A model generated the notes under the pieces. The model worked only from the letters and a program-made list of their open reading frames with translations, was not told the DNA's origin and made no database searches. A program made the position numbers and the translations under genes. A stretch of DNA of 64,000 bases from Halorussus ruber (lineage in GTDB: Archaea > Halobacteriota > Halobacteria > Halobacteriales > Haladaptataceae), in contig NZ_ML219769.1 of assembly GCF_004765785.1 (NCBI RefSeq), positions 117,881-181,880 on the forward strand. The letters are read 5' to 3'. Below are positions 1-9,345 of this stretch, in pieces. The number at the start of each line of letters is the position of its first letter. Position 1 is the stretch's first letter.

Positions 1-2
1 AG

Positions 3-308
3 CGAATCGCGGACAAGTACCGGCAGCTGTCCGTCCTCGAAGCCGACGTCTACCTCCACGAACACAAAGAGACCTTCCGGGGGACGCCGCTCATCTTGGC
101 GCGAATCCGGCTGTTCACCGACAAGGGCCACTTCGTCGGCACAGGCGAGGGCTACGGGGCCGCTCACGCGCTCCGACTGGCGAGCAACGTCCTCGAACGG
201 CAGGTGCTAGAGGGCAAGGAGTACGCCCGAAGTAAGAAGCACCCCTCGGCCGAGGAGAAAGAAAAACTCCTCGGCTGGTGGCTGGCCGGGAGCGCCCGAC
301 GGCGCTGA
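3..308 (+). CDS. C-terminal part of a small HPF/RaiA-like protein (5' end outside window)
   Basis: The reading frame is open from base 3 to the stop at 306-308, so the start lies before the window. The 101 visible residues run from a short helix with KYRQL, through strands, into the block DKGHFVGTGEGYGAAHAL and a long basic helix containing LERQV. This strand-strand-helix pattern, with a small-residue turn followed by an alanine-rich helix ending in ERQ, resembles ribosome hibernation/sigma-54 modulation (HPF/RaiA) proteins, which bind the 30S subunit. The match is by eye and the N-terminal half is missing, so the family is tentative. An internal TTG at 96 is unlikely to be the real start because coding character continues upstream of it. 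Confidence 0.5.
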   Translation, partial: RIADKYRQLSVLEADVYLHEHKETFRGTPLILARIRLFTDKGHFVGTGEGYGAAHALRLASNVLERQVLEGKEYARSKKHPSAEEKEKLLGWWLAGSARRR

Positions 309-402
309 GCGCTGGTGACTCCTCGCCCTCGAACTGCCGCAACCGACGTTGAGGACGCCAGCGTACCCCGAGATATGGTGGGGACGAAACCGAATCGACC
401 CG

Positions 403-447
403 GACGCTTGCACTTCTGTCCCGACCAACTCAGACACTTGCACTTCT
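403..447 (+). repeat. Two 15-bp direct repeats upstream of the SDR gene
   Basis: GACGCTTGCACTTCT (403-417) recurs with one change as GACACTTGCACTTCT (433-447), exactly 30 bp apart, about 60 bp before the SDR start. Spacing near three helical turns would suit a regulator binding one face, but no regulator is identified and chance duplication is possible. Confidence 0.4.
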
Positions 448-507
448 ACCCCAATACTACTAGCGTCTGACACAGAGTTATCACGCCGAATCCCGTCTAG
501 GCGCGGT

Positions 508-1275
508 ATGCGTGAACTGCTAGCAAACAGCGTCGCAGTCGTGACCGGCGGGGCCAGCGGCATCGGACGCGCCATCGCGCGGACCTTCGCCGACCACGGC
601 GGCGACGTGGTGGTCGCCGACGTTCGGGAGCAACCGCGGGAGGGCGGCACGCCGACCCACGAACTCATCGCCGACGAGACCGACCGCCAGACCGCGTTCG
701 TGGAGTGCGACGTGACCGACACCGACGACCTCGACGCGGCGGTCGAGATGGCCGAGGAACTCGGAAATCTCGACGTCTGGGTGAACAACGCGGGCATCTT
801 CCGCAACGAGGAGTTCTTCGAGGTCACGCCCGACGAGTACGACCGACTGATGAACGTCAACGTCAAGGGCGCGTACTTCGGCGCGCAGTCGGCCGCCGCC
901 GAGATGATAGCACACGGCGAGGGGAGCATCGTCAACGTCTCCAGCGTCGCCGGTCTGGTCGGTAACGGCGGGTACGTCACCTACTGCGTCTCGAAGGGCG
1001 CGCTCCGCCTGCTGACCTACGCGCTCGCCCACCGACTCGGTCCCGAGGGGATTCGTGTCAACGCCATCCACCCCGGCGGCGTCGAGACGGCGATGCTGGA
1101 CGACGCCGAGATGGGCGAACAGGGCCGCGAAGCCTTCGAGCAGTCGATTCCCTCGCGCCGACTGGGCGAACCGAACGACATCGCCGACGCCGCGCTCTTT
1201 CTGGCGAGCGACCTCTCGTCGTACGTCAACGGCGAGTCGCTGGTCGTGGACGGCGGGTACACCTACACCCGATAA
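508..1275 (+). CDS. Short-chain dehydrogenase/reductase (SDR family)
   Basis: A 255-residue classical SDR, presumably a cytosolic NAD(P)-dependent oxidoreductase acting on a hydroxyl/keto substrate that the sequence does not reveal. The Rossmann cofactor motif TGGASGIG is at about residues 11-18, the NNAG motif at about 94, the catalytic serine in VNVSSVAG, and the active-site YCVSK (YxxxK) at about 157-161. The C-terminal ending LVVDGGYTYTR is typical. The start at 508 is preferred because it places the first beta strand at residue 8 as in the family; the frame stays open further upstream but that part has no SDR character. It stands alone with a T-rich tract just after its stop. Paired 15-bp repeats lie upstream. 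Confidence 0.9.
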   Translation: MRELLANSVAVVTGGASGIGRAIARTFADHGGDVVVADVREQPREGGTPTHELIADETDRQTAFVECDVTDTDDLDAAVEMAEELGNLDVWVNNAGIFRNEEFFEVTPDEYDRLMNVNVKGAYFGAQSAAAEMIAHGEGSIVNVSSVAGLVGNGGYVTYCVSKGALRLLTYALAHRLGPEGIRVNAIHPGGVETAMLDDAEMGEQGREAFEQSIPSRRLGEPNDIADAALFLASDLSSYVNGESLVVDGGYTYTR

Positions 1276-1343
1276 TTTTTCCCCCAATCTCTGCTGATTC
1301 CGTAGACTGAAGTTCCGATCCGAACAAGCCGTGACCGTAGATA

Positions 1344-2774
1344 ATGCCCTCCACGCCAGATTCGGGTCGAACCGATACCAATACCGACACCGAAAATCGA
1401 CAGCCAACTTCCGAAAGCGAGGCGTCCCCGACCGAGAGCGAGGCCACTTCGACCGAGCAAGCGGAGACGACCGAATCGGCGCTCTCCCGGCGTCGGCTCC
1501 TCGCCGCCGCGGGGGGAAGCCTCCTCGTCGGCGGCACGGGGGGCTACCTCGTCGGTGCGCGACCGTTTGCACCACCCGACTGCGACGCGCTCCCGGTCGC
1601 CGTCGAGGACGACGAGTGGTCGTTCCCGAACCACGACCGGCGACACACCGCCACGGCACCCGCGAGTACCGCCCCGGAATCGCTGACCGAGGAGTGGCGC
1701 GTTAGCTGGGGCGTCTCGAACCACGGCCCACCGGCCGTGGCGAACGACGTGGCGTTCGTCGCCGCCGTCGAAGGGAACGACCGAGAGTCGCTGTTCGCGT
1801 TCGACCTCCGGACCGGCGAGCGAGCGTGGCGGGTCCCGTTTCCGGGTGACCGCGAGGCTCGTCCCGTCGTCGCGGCGGGCGAGAGCGTCTACTACCACAC
1901 GAACATCGAAGACCGGGGTCGGACGGCGCTCGCACTCGGAATGGTCGATGGACGGGAACGCTGGTCTGACTCGATAGGCGACCTCCACGGGTACGCGCCG
2001 CCGCTCGGACTCGCCGACGGCAAGGTTCTGTTAGACGACCCAACCGTCCGCGAAGACGGACAGACTGTGGTCGCGCTCGACAGCGAAACCGGCGAACAGT
2101 GTTGGCAGACACAACTCGATGTCGATTCTCTCACCCCCTTTCCCGCCGTGAAGGGCGACACCGCCTATTACGTTTCGCGCGGTGGGGGAGAGGACGCTTC
2201 GGGGTCGCTCGTCGCGCTGAACGCGGCGACGGGTGCGGTGACGTGGGAAACCACGATTCCAAAGATGGCTGACGGCCCGCCGGTCCTCGGTGACGACTTC
2301 GCTTACGTGACGATATTCGACGGCCCGCTCGTGGCGGTCTCCTTGGAGTCCGGCGAGGAGGTCTGGCGTCACGAACAGGACACTCTGTTCGGTTCGGGGG
2401 ACCCCGGACACCAGTACGCCCAACCCTCCTACGAACTCGGGGCGCTGACCTCGTCCGCGCTGGTGGCCCGCCTCGAAGCCTACACCACCGCCAGCGACCG
2501 CATCCGGGCGTTCGACCCGGAAACCGGCGACGTGCTCTGGACGCGCGTCGCCGGGGGAACCGACACGTGGGTCACACCGCCGACCGCGGCGGGAGAAGCG
2601 GTGTTCGTCGCCGAGAACCGCGAGCACGATTCGAACCGCCTGCTCCGCCTTGACGCCCGAACCGGGACTGTCCGCGATAGCACCGCGTTCGAGGGGTGGA
2701 CTCATCACGGGCCGGTGTGTACCGAGGCCGGTGCCCTCTTCGTTACCGGCAACGGCGTCGTATTCTATTCTTGA
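1344..2774 (+). CDS. Tat-exported PQQ-like beta-propeller protein
   Basis: A 476-residue protein with a Ser/Thr/Glu-rich N-terminus, a twin-arginine signal (SRRRLLAAAGG, about residues 48-58) and a hydrophobic stretch to about residue 71. The remainder is a run of propeller blades of the PQQ/BamB type, seen as repeated segments such as FDLRTGERAWRV, LDSETGEQCWQ, LNAATGAVTWE and FDPETGDVLWT. In this fold each blade ends in a tryptophan docking motif. It is probably a folded protein exported to the cell surface. A Cys at residue 80 follows the hydrophobic stretch, but without a clear lipobox. Whether it binds a quinone cofactor or acts as a scaffold cannot be told. It is transcribed alone. Confidence 0.85.
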   Translation: MPSTPDSGRTDTNTDTENRQPTSESEASPTESEATSTEQAETTESALSRRRLLAAAGGSLLVGGTGGYLVGARPFAPPDCDALPVAVEDDEWSFPNHDRRHTATAPASTAPESLTEEWRVSWGVSNHGPPAVANDVAFVAAVEGNDRESLFAFDLRTGERAWRVPFPGDREARPVVAAGESVYYHTNIEDRGRTALALGMVDGRERWSDSIGDLHGYAPPLGLADGKVLLDDPTVREDGQTVVALDSETGEQCWQTQLDVDSLTPFPAVKGDTAYYVSRGGGEDASGSLVALNAATGAVTWETTIPKMADGPPVLGDDFAYVTIFDGPLVAVSLESGEEVWRHEQDTLFGSGDPGHQYAQPSYELGALTSSALVARLEAYTTASDRIRAFDPETGDVLWTRVAGGTDTWVTPPTAAGEAVFVAENREHDSNRLLRLDARTGTVRDSTAFEGWTHHGPVCTEAGALFVTGNGVVFYS

Positions 2775-2872
2775 CGCCAGATCGCCACTCTCCCATCTAC
2801 AGCTTTCTATCTCCCGTTCTCTTTGTCTAGTCTCCTCGACGTGTCGGGTCGGAAAAACCCGCTAATAGGTAC

Positions 2873-3346
2873 TCACTCGTCTCGTTTGCCGTACGTTTCT
2901 TCGCCCCAGCCGAAATCGGACGCTTCGTCGTTCCGTTCGAGGTAGTCCTCTAGTGTCTCCTGTACGGCTCGACCGAGGTCCTGTAACGCAGTGTCGATCA
3001 TCGAAACCGTACTCGAATCGAGCGACTCGGTCGCGTCTCGCTCCCGCCAGTCGTCCGGTATCGTCGGGGCGTCGGAGCGAAGCCGGTCTTCGGTGGGGTC
3101 CCAGAAGAAGTCGAACGCCTGAAACAAGCCGAGGTCGCTGACGGTTCGTACGTGCTCCTCGTCGAGGTCCGTGTAGTCCGCCCACTCGTCGAACCCTTCC
3201 TTCCACGCGCCCTCTTGGAGCAGGTCTTCGAGGTCCTCGCGGTAGAAGTCCTCCGACCCGAGCGTCTCGTCCTGCCACTCGAACTCGCGCGGCATCCCTC
3301 GGTTCGAGAGGTCTGGTGGTTCCGGAACCGCTACATCGAGTGCCAT
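2873..3346 (-). CDS. Acidic hypothetical protein
   Basis: A 157-residue, very acidic protein without signal peptide or membrane segment, so probably cytosolic. It is rich in Asp, Glu, Trp and Phe (for example EFEWQDETLG, FDFFWDPTED) and has a predicted helix near residues 118-138 (MIDTALQDLGRAVQETLEDYL). I recognise no family. Composition is typical of a genuine haloarchaeal protein, and the opposite-strand frames lack that character. The intergenic gap of about 115 bp to the next gene suggests it is a single-gene unit. Confidence 0.65.
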   Translation of the reverse strand: MALDVAVPEPPDLSNRGMPREFEWQDETLGSEDFYREDLEDLLQEGAWKEGFDEWADYTDLDEEHVRTVSDLGLFQAFDFFWDPTEDRLRSDAPTIPDDWRERDATESLDSSTVSMIDTALQDLGRAVQETLEDYLERNDEASDFGWGEETYGKRDE

Positions 3347-3462
3347 ACGAAACGTTACACCGGCAGAACAATAAAGTCGGGTAACGATTCGACTCCCCCA
3401 TCGCCCTCATCGCCGACCTCCGAATCCGATCTCCGGTGAGTCGCCATCCCGTGGGAACTAGC

Positions 3463-5349
3463 TCATACGCGGACGCCCCAGAAGAACGCGATTCCGAGGA
3501 CAGTGACGATAGAGAGGAGGAACTGCAACGGCGCGCCGACCCGAATGAAGTCCGAGAACGTGTACCCGCCGGGGCCGTAGACGAAGAGATTCGTCTGGTA
3601 GCCCACCGGCGTCATGAACGCCGTCGAGGCCGCGAACGTGACAGCCAGGACGAACGCGAAGGCGTTCGCCCCGATCGACTGGGCGGCGTTGGCGGCCACC
3701 GGAATCATCAACACGACGCTCGCGTTGTTGCTGATGACGCTCGTCAACAGCCCGGTCGCTAGATAGAATACCCACAGGACGCCAATCGCTGGCAGGAACG
3801 TCGCCGTTGAGGCGACGGCATCGCCGAGCAGCGCTGCGGCCCCCGTCTGCTGCAGGGCGATGCCGAGCGGGATGACGCCAGCGAGGAGGAAGATGACGTT
3901 CCACTCGACGGACGAATAGAGTTCGGTCGGCTCGAGGACGCCGGTGAAGACCATCGCCACGACGCCTGCAAGTGCCGAGACGACAATCGGCAGGACGTTC
4001 AGTGCTGGCAGTGCGACCACGCCAGCGATGATGGCGACCGCGAACGGAATCTTCTCGCTCCGGTAGGTCACCTCGTCGAACTCGTGGGCGACGATGAAGT
4101 CCTCGTTATCGACGAGTCGAGTGAGGCTGTCGGGCGGTGCCTGAACCAAGAGCGTGTCGCCGACGCGAATACGGATGTCCTCGAACCGGTCCCGGACCAC
4201 GTCTCCACGGGTACGAAAGGCCAGCACGTTCGCGTCGTAACGCTGTCGGAACGACGAACTCGCCAGCGTTTCGCCGACGAGAAACGACCCCGACGGGATG
4301 ACGACTTCGACGAGAACGGGTTCGTCCTCCTCTTCCTCCTCCTCCGATGGATGCAGGTCGTCCTCGGTTCGCGGACCGCCCGATAGTCTGAGGCCTTCCG
4401 TATCCATGATGTCCCCGAGTGTCTCTCGGTTCGTCCTGAGTCGGAGCGTGTCGCTTTCGTGAATCTCCTTTCGAGCGAGCGGCTCGTCGAACCGCTCGCC
4501 GTAGCGAATCAGCTGTAACACGTCGATATCGAGGTCGTCGTCGCCGAGCGCCTCCTCGACAGTCTGGCCGATAAGCGGTGAGTTCGCCGGGACGACGACG
4601 TCAGCGAGGTACTCTTGGAGAGCGTACTCCTCGACGAGGTCCTCGTCGGCGGGAATCCGCTCGGGGAGCAGTCGAACGCCAACCGTCATGAGATAGAGCG
4701 TCCCGACGGCGAAGACGACGACACCGAGTTTGGTGAACTCGAACATTCCAAACGCGTGTAGCCCGAGTCCGGGCGACTCCGCACCGAGCTGGGCCGCGAT
4801 ATCGCTGGCGAGGATGTTTGTCGATGTCCCGATTAGTGTGAGCGTCCCCCCGAGCATCGACGCGAACGACAGCGGCATCAGCAGCTTCGAGGGAGAGGTG
4901 TTCCCCTCGTGCGCGAGGTCGGCGATGACGGGCACGAGAATTGCGACGACCGGCGTGTTGTTGACGAACCCGGAGACCGGACCGGTAACGGTGACCGTTG
5001 CGGCGAGTTGCTTGCGCCGGTCGTCCCCGGCGAACGCGGCCATCTTCCGGCCGATCAACTGGACGATGCCGGTTCGGTTGATGCCCGTACTCAGGATGAG
5101 CATCGCCAAGACGGTGATCGTCGCCGGGTTTGCGAACCCGGAAATCCCCTCCCGCGGAGTGATTTGTGTCCACGGTTCGAGCACCATCAGCAACACCATT
5201 ATTAGGATGGCGGTGACGTCGATCGGGAACCGCTCGGTCGCAAAGAGTACGAGAGCGAGGAGAATGAGAGCGAAGACGACGAGCATCTCCGCCGTCACCG
5301 GTGTCGAGGCCAATCCCTGAGTCGCCTGAGAAATCGGAGAGAAGGACAT
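3463..5349 (-). CDS. SLC13-family permease with two TrkA-C (RCK_C) domains
   Basis: A 628-residue membrane protein with the arrangement of bacterial and archaeal SLC13/DASS-like carriers: a hydrophobic half (residues about 20-215, including FVNNTPVVAILVPV), a central soluble region with two RCK_C domains (about 235-320 and 345-430; the second contains VGDTLLVQAP), and a second hydrophobic half (about 440-628, including VISNNASVVLMIPVA). The paired NNTP/NNAS hairpin motifs are the signature of the family. Substrates in the family include sulfate, phosphate or dicarboxylates with Na+, but the ion here is unknown. RCK_C domains usually bind small ligands and gate transport. An acidic stretch (EEEEEEDEP) separates the two soluble domains. 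Confidence 0.9.
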   Translation of the reverse strand: MSFSPISQATQGLASTPVTAEMLVVFALILLALVLFATERFPIDVTAILIMVLLMVLEPWTQITPREGISGFANPATITVLAMLILSTGINRTGIVQLIGRKMAAFAGDDRRKQLAATVTVTGPVSGFVNNTPVVAILVPVIADLAHEGNTSPSKLLMPLSFASMLGGTLTLIGTSTNILASDIAAQLGAESPGLGLHAFGMFEFTKLGVVVFAVGTLYLMTVGVRLLPERIPADEDLVEEYALQEYLADVVVPANSPLIGQTVEEALGDDDLDIDVLQLIRYGERFDEPLARKEIHESDTLRLRTNRETLGDIMDTEGLRLSGGPRTEDDLHPSEEEEEEDEPVLVEVVIPSGSFLVGETLASSSFRQRYDANVLAFRTRGDVVRDRFEDIRIRVGDTLLVQAPPDSLTRLVDNEDFIVAHEFDEVTYRSEKIPFAVAIIAGVVALPALNVLPIVVSALAGVVAMVFTGVLEPTELYSSVEWNVIFLLAGVIPLGIALQQTGAAALLGDAVASTATFLPAIGVLWVFYLATGLLTSVISNNASVVLMIPVAANAAQSIGANAFAFVLAVTFAASTAFMTPVGYQTNLFVYGPGGYTFSDFIRVGAPLQFLLSIVTVLGIAFFWGVRV

Positions 5350-5651
5350 ACTGTACAGACTCGCTAACGAGGGAAAAGGGCTGGTATCCCTATCGGCTGT
5401 GACTCCCCCGCCACAAATTCCGTATAGCTAAATACGGTTTAAAAATGCATTCTCTCCCGCGATTCAGAAGATTTCGGGCTTTTGCGGCGCTCTCGGTCCA
5501 TATCTCTCTTCGAACGAATGCACTTGTGATTAGCGCAGGAATCACGAGTAAATTTTAGTGGGACCGCGCCCTCGGTGGCGCACGAAACCGCCGAATCGTG
5601 CAGAACCGGCCTCTCGACAGCAAAACCCCCGACTCAGCGATTAGAAACACC
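5350..5651. other. Intergenic region between divergent permease and integrase genes
   Basis: About 300 bp without a supported gene. It holds a perfect 6-bp inverted repeat (CCGTAT/ATACGG, 5420-5437) in an AT-rich stretch that could be the divergent promoter/operator area. I looked for a tRNA or tRNA 3' end that could be the attachment site of the adjacent recombinase and saw none. Confidence 0.4.
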
Positions 5652-6800
5652 ATGCCTACGAAGACTGACCAGCCGCTCGACGCACCGCTCTCGGACTTCC
5701 TCACCGACAAGAGCAAGCGCAACGACTCGGGCAACTACCGCCGGAACGCCGAGCGCGTCGTCCGCGAGTGGGTCGCGTGGACCAACGACGAGCGCAGTAC
5801 CTACACCTTCGCCGCGCTCGACGTGACGGACCTCGAAGCCTACGCGCGCCACCTCAAACGCCGCACCGACGACAGCGACGGCCTCGCGGCCTCCTCGGCG
5901 CGGAAGTACTACGACTACGTGCGAGCCTACCTCTCGTGGTGCCAGCGACGGCCCTACCTCGCCGAGAACCCGGCCAAAAGCGCCCGCGCCGACGAACCGC
6001 TTCCCGACGCCGACGAGCAGGCCGACCACGAACAGCAGTTCTGGACGCCGGAGCAACGGAAGGCCATCGTGGCGTACGTCGAGGAGCGCGCCTACGAGGC
6101 GATAGACGAGCGGGGGTCAGACGCCCTCGCCGAGGCCCGCGACCGGGCGCTCGTCGCCACCGTCGGCTACTCCGGCGTCCGGGGCGGCGAGGTCCTGCGC
6201 GACCGGAACGACGACCGCCGCGACGGCGTGCGCTGGCGGGACGTGGACCTCGACGGCGGAACGATGACCATCCTCGAAAAGGGCAAGCAGGAGTACACCG
6301 ACACGGGCGTCCCGAAACAGGCGGTCCGGGCGCTCGACCGCTGGAAGCAGGTCTTTGACCCGCCGAACGACGAGTGGCCGGTCTTCCCGACCCTGCACGC
6401 GCCGTCGCTCGCGTCGGCGGCGACGGCGGGCCTCGAAGCCGAGGGCCACGACGAGAGCGAAATCGAGGAGATTCGGGACGACGCGACGGCGCTGGAAATC
6501 TGCTACGAGTACGAAATCGCCCCGCCCGCGCTGACGACCGCCGGAGCGCGGAACCTGATGCAACGCCTCTCGAAGGCCGCAGACGTGCCCGGCCTCGACA
6601 CCGAGGACGGCGAGTATCTGGAACTCCACGGCGGCCGACGCGGTGCCGGTGGGGCGCTCCTTCGGACGAAGGGTCTGGAGTGGGCCCAAAAGCACCTGAA
6701 ACACGCGAATCCGGACACGACGATGAAGGCCTACGAGAACATCACCGCCGAGGAGACGGCGAAGGAGGCCGGAGAGGCGTTCGACGAACTCGACAACTGA
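5652..6800 (+). CDS. Tyrosine recombinase / phage-type integrase
   Basis: A 382-residue site-specific recombinase. The N-terminal half (residues about 15-110) looks like the SAM-like core-binding domain, with NYRRNAERVVREW and YYDYVRAYLSWC. The catalytic half carries the first arginine in YSGVRGGEVLR, the H-x-x-R box in LHGGRRGAG, the HxN-type box in LKHANPD, and the nucleophile tyrosine in MKAYENI near the C-terminus. This is the pattern of haloarchaeal virus/ICE integrases and of XerC/D-like proteins. The ATG at 5652 is chosen because the open extension to 5598 carries no domain. No excisionase, structural gene or att pair is visible nearby, so it may be a relic or an orphan enzyme. Confidence 0.88.
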   Translation: MPTKTDQPLDAPLSDFLTDKSKRNDSGNYRRNAERVVREWVAWTNDERSTYTFAALDVTDLEAYARHLKRRTDDSDGLAASSARKYYDYVRAYLSWCQRRPYLAENPAKSARADEPLPDADEQADHEQQFWTPEQRKAIVAYVEERAYEAIDERGSDALAEARDRALVATVGYSGVRGGEVLRDRNDDRRDGVRWRDVDLDGGTMTILEKGKQEYTDTGVPKQAVRALDRWKQVFDPPNDEWPVFPTLHAPSLASAATAGLEAEGHDESEIEEIRDDATALEICYEYEIAPPALTTAGARNLMQRLSKAADVPGLDTEDGEYLELHGGRRGAGGALLRTKGLEWAQKHLKHANPDTTMKAYENITAEETAKEAGEAFDELDN

Positions 6801-7074
6801 ACAGAGTCGAGTGAATCTGTACGCAGGAGGGCGTAATCCGAGGATACAGAAGATAAGCGCAGTCCGAAGAAGCAGACGACTAGCTAATCCTGAAATAAAC
6901 CGTATTCAGATATATCGTTCTCTAGGGTGGAAAGGCCTCGAATACCGTCGAGGAGTCTTGCCGGACGGTACGAAATCAGCGCGATAAAGAAATAATTAGA
7001 TATGGAAAGAATAGAATATAATTTCTTAAGACAACAATTATATCCTTCTAACCTCGACTCCTCCGACCGCAGAC

Positions 7075-7629
7075 TCACTCCCCCGCGAAGCGCGTCTGGA
7101 CGAACAGGCCGACCGGAATTAGATTCAGCGCGGCAACCCCGAGAACCGGGAGCGTCGGCAGTTGCGGATACGCCGTCGCCGTGAGAAGCAACGCCGCGAG
7201 CGTGAGCGCGCTGGTCCAGGGCGGAATCGCGCCGACGCGGCGCTCGGCGGTCGCGTCGGTCGAGACCCGGCGTATCGTCTCGAAGTTCGGGCCGGTCGAA
7301 ACCGACCGCGAGTCGGGATGGTACTCGATGACCCCGCACTCGTCGAGTTTGTCGAGGTGGTGCTGTGACAGCGAGGTGTAGACGCTCTGGCGGAGGTTCT
7401 CGGGGGCCGACTCGCCGCCCGCGATGGCGTCGGCGACCCCGTCGGCGAGGTCCCGCACCGATACCGTCTCCGACTCGTCGCTGGTCCGGCGCGCGAGGTA
7501 CCGGACGCACTCGCGCCGTCGCCGGTTGGCGAGCAGTTCGTACGTCTGGTCGTCGTCCCACTCCTCGCGCGACTGGCCGTCGTAACTCCTTCGGTCGCCC
7601 GGTCTGGCCTCGTTCGATTTCAGATTCAT
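7075..7629 (-). CDS. DUF7344-type winged-helix protein with two C-terminal membrane segments
   Basis: A 184-residue protein. Residues about 22-115 form a winged-helix domain of the haloarchaeal DUF7344 kind (YELLANRRRRECVRYL, then SVYTSLSQHHLDKLDECGVIEYHPDSRSV). These are thought to act as DNA-binding regulators. The C-terminus has two hydrophobic segments (ALTLAALLLTATAYP and PVLGVAALNLIPVGLFV), so the domain is tethered to the inner face of the membrane. The start at 7629 is preferred: it fits the domain edge, and the open extension upstream is not conserved-looking. The region downstream (6801-7074) is AT-rich and has no gene I can support. Confidence 0.82.
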   Translation of the reverse strand: MNLKSNEARPGDRRSYDGQSREEWDDDQTYELLANRRRRECVRYLARRTSDESETVSVRDLADGVADAIAGGESAPENLRQSVYTSLSQHHLDKLDECGVIEYHPDSRSVSTGPNFETIRRVSTDATAERRVGAIPPWTSALTLAALLLTATAYPQLPTLPVLGVAALNLIPVGLFVQTRFAGE

Positions 7630-7755
7630 CCCCGAGATATCCGAGTAAAGGGACCGTACTCCCTTATCTATCGTGCAGTTAACGCGCTCGCCGATTGCTG
7701 CAACGACGTTCGCAACAGTTGTCAAGAATGGCGCGGCGAGGAGTCCGGGGAGCGA

Positions 7756-8088
7756 TTACCCGCCGCCGAACTCCTCGGCGGTCGAATCCGACGGATAGAC
7801 CAGTCCGAGTTCCATGTCGAAGACGAGGTCCGTCTCGGCGTCGAGCGCCTGAAGGTAGTCCCGATACAACGCTTCGTGGAGGTCGCCGTACTCGGTGGCG
7901 TCGTCGATGGCGTCGTCAGCGCCGTGGAGGCGTTCTGCGAGCTTGCTCACGGTAATCGGCGTCCCGGCGTCCTCGACGGCGATGCGGATGCGCCGGGCGA
8001 GGTCCTCGTCCCCACCGCCCGCTCCCGCTGGCCCGAGTTCCGGAGGCCGACCCCATTCCGAGTCTGGTGGTTCCTGCGGCCGACTCAT
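7756..8088 (-). CDS. Small winged-helix-like haloarchaeal protein
   Basis: A 110-residue acidic protein. After a Pro/Gly-rich N-terminus, the segment DLARRIRIAVEDAGTPITVSKLAERLHG looks like the first helices of a winged helix, followed by a helix-rich tail with ALYRDYLQALDAETDLVFD. It could be a small regulator, but the recognition helix is not distinctive. The start at 8088 (MSRPQEP) is more likely than one six codons upstream. It is transcribed in the same direction as, and just upstream of, the DUF7344 gene, with a gap of about 125 bp. Confidence 0.6.
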   Translation of the reverse strand: MSRPQEPPDSEWGRPPELGPAGAGGGDEDLARRIRIAVEDAGTPITVSKLAERLHGADDAIDDATEYGDLHEALYRDYLQALDAETDLVFDMELGLVYPSDSTAEEFGGG

Positions 8089-8289
8089 TCTGTCCAGTAC
8101 GTCCACAGGTTCGGACTTAAGTATGAGGTGTCGTTGTCCGGTTCAACGAGTGCTATCTCCGGACGACCCGGGGTGAGGCCGCCCCCGACGAAGCGAGCAT
8201 ATGCGGTTGCTAAGGCCTCGGAACGCCCGACAACGGTCGCGCCGATTTAACACACCTCGATGTCTGGCGATTTGCGAGGGAAGAGAGAC

Positions 8290-8466
8290 GTGAGCCAAAC
8301 CGACACCCCCGCAGACGGCATGACCACCGAGGAGTTCGAGTCCGCGCTCGCGGACTTGCTGCGAACCGCCAGCCGGAGTAACGTCGAGACGCCGCGTTCG
8401 CTCGACGTGACTTCCGGACAGGACACCGAGTGGATGGTGGAGATTACCCGCATCGAGCGACGCTGA
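8290..8466 (+). CDS. Small acidic haloarchaeal protein
   Basis: A 58-residue protein (GTG start) of a type common in Halobacteria: a short polar N-terminus, an amphipathic helix TTEEFESALADLLRTA, then a beta strand ending TEWMVEITRIERR. Function unknown. An ATG ten codons upstream (8260) is also in frame. The GTG is preferred because the family-like sequence begins there and a TATA-like ATTTAAC lies about 40 bp before it. Confidence 0.55.
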   Translation: MSQTDTPADGMTTEEFESALADLLRTASRSNVETPRSLDVTSGQDTEWMVEITRIERR

Positions 8467-8589
8467 AGGCCCTCGACTGACACGACCCTACCGAACCGCC
8501 CCACCGATACGACCCCAAACGGATCGACCTCGACCGACCCCCGACCGACAGGAACACGTGTGCGAACTACCGGCCACGACCGACGGACG

Positions 8590-9288
8590 ATGACTCGGGA
8601 CGGCGACGACGAGCGACCGGACTCGGACGTGGTACGCCGCCCCTACGAGGTCTTTGCCCGCGTCCAGCTTTCGCATCCCGAACTGCCGCTGGTGCCCGCG
8701 CTGGACGACGCCCCGGAGACGTCGGTCCGTCCCCAGTCGGCGATTCTCGGCACCGACCGGGTGTTCGTCGCCGGGTTCGGCGGCGACTCTGCGGCATTCG
8801 AGGAGGCCCTCGCCGACGACCCGACCGTCGCCCGCCCGACGCTGGTCACCGACCTGCCGAACCGCCGGGTGTACCGCGTCGAACTCACGGCCCGCGGCCG
8901 GGAGCGTCTGTCCCCGCTCGACTCGGCCGAGGCCTACGTTCACGACGCCAGCGGCACCAGCGAGGGGTGGACGGTCAGGATGGAACTGCCAGACAGGGAG
9001 GCGCTGGTCCGGTTCGTCCGCGGGTGCCGGGACGCCGACATCGACCTCGGCGTCGAGCGCATCACCGACACCGACGGTCTGGAACGCAACCACGGCTACG
9101 GCCTGAGTACCGAACAGGAGCGCATCCTCCGGACCGCCTACGAATCGGGCTACTTCGACGTGCCCCGGAAGGTGTCCCAGACCGACCTCGCCGAGGAGTT
9201 CGACCTCTCGACTTCCGCGGTCTCCCAACACCTCCGGCGCGCGACCGGGGAACTCGTCGGGAACACCTTGCTCCCCCGCGACTCCTGA
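8590..9288 (+). CDS. HTH-10 (bacterio-opsin-activator-like) transcriptional regulator
   Basis: A 232-residue regulator. The C-terminal 60 residues are the HTH-10 domain seen in Bat-like haloarchaeal activators: LSTEQERILRTAYESGYFD, then the helix-turn-helix TDLAEEFDLSTSAVSQHLRRA. The N-terminal 170 residues resemble the sensory/BAT-associated half of these proteins and lack a PAS or GAF motif that I can name. The ATG at 8590 is used rather than a GTG ten codons upstream. Target genes cannot be read from context; it is followed 57 bp later by the MoxR gene in the same direction. Confidence 0.85.
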   Translation: MTRDGDDERPDSDVVRRPYEVFARVQLSHPELPLVPALDDAPETSVRPQSAILGTDRVFVAGFGGDSAAFEEALADDPTVARPTLVTDLPNRRVYRVELTARGRERLSPLDSAEAYVHDASGTSEGWTVRMELPDREALVRFVRGCRDADIDLGVERITDTDGLERNHGYGLSTEQERILRTAYESGYFDVPRKVSQTDLAEEFDLSTSAVSQHLRRATGELVGNTLLPRDS

Positions 9289-9345
9289 GGACTTCCTTCA
9301 GTTAGCAATCGCATTACTACGTAGCTGTCCCACTAAGCGTGGACC

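Noticed and set aside
3..308. Start of the first gene at an internal TTG (96)
   Set aside because: Coding character continues without break upstream to the window edge, so the gene is truncated rather than starting there.
207..1659. Long minus-strand open frames opposite the SDR gene
   Set aside because: Arginine- and serine-rich or valine-rich composition without domains; typical antisense frames in GC-rich DNA. The plus-strand SDR has intact motifs.
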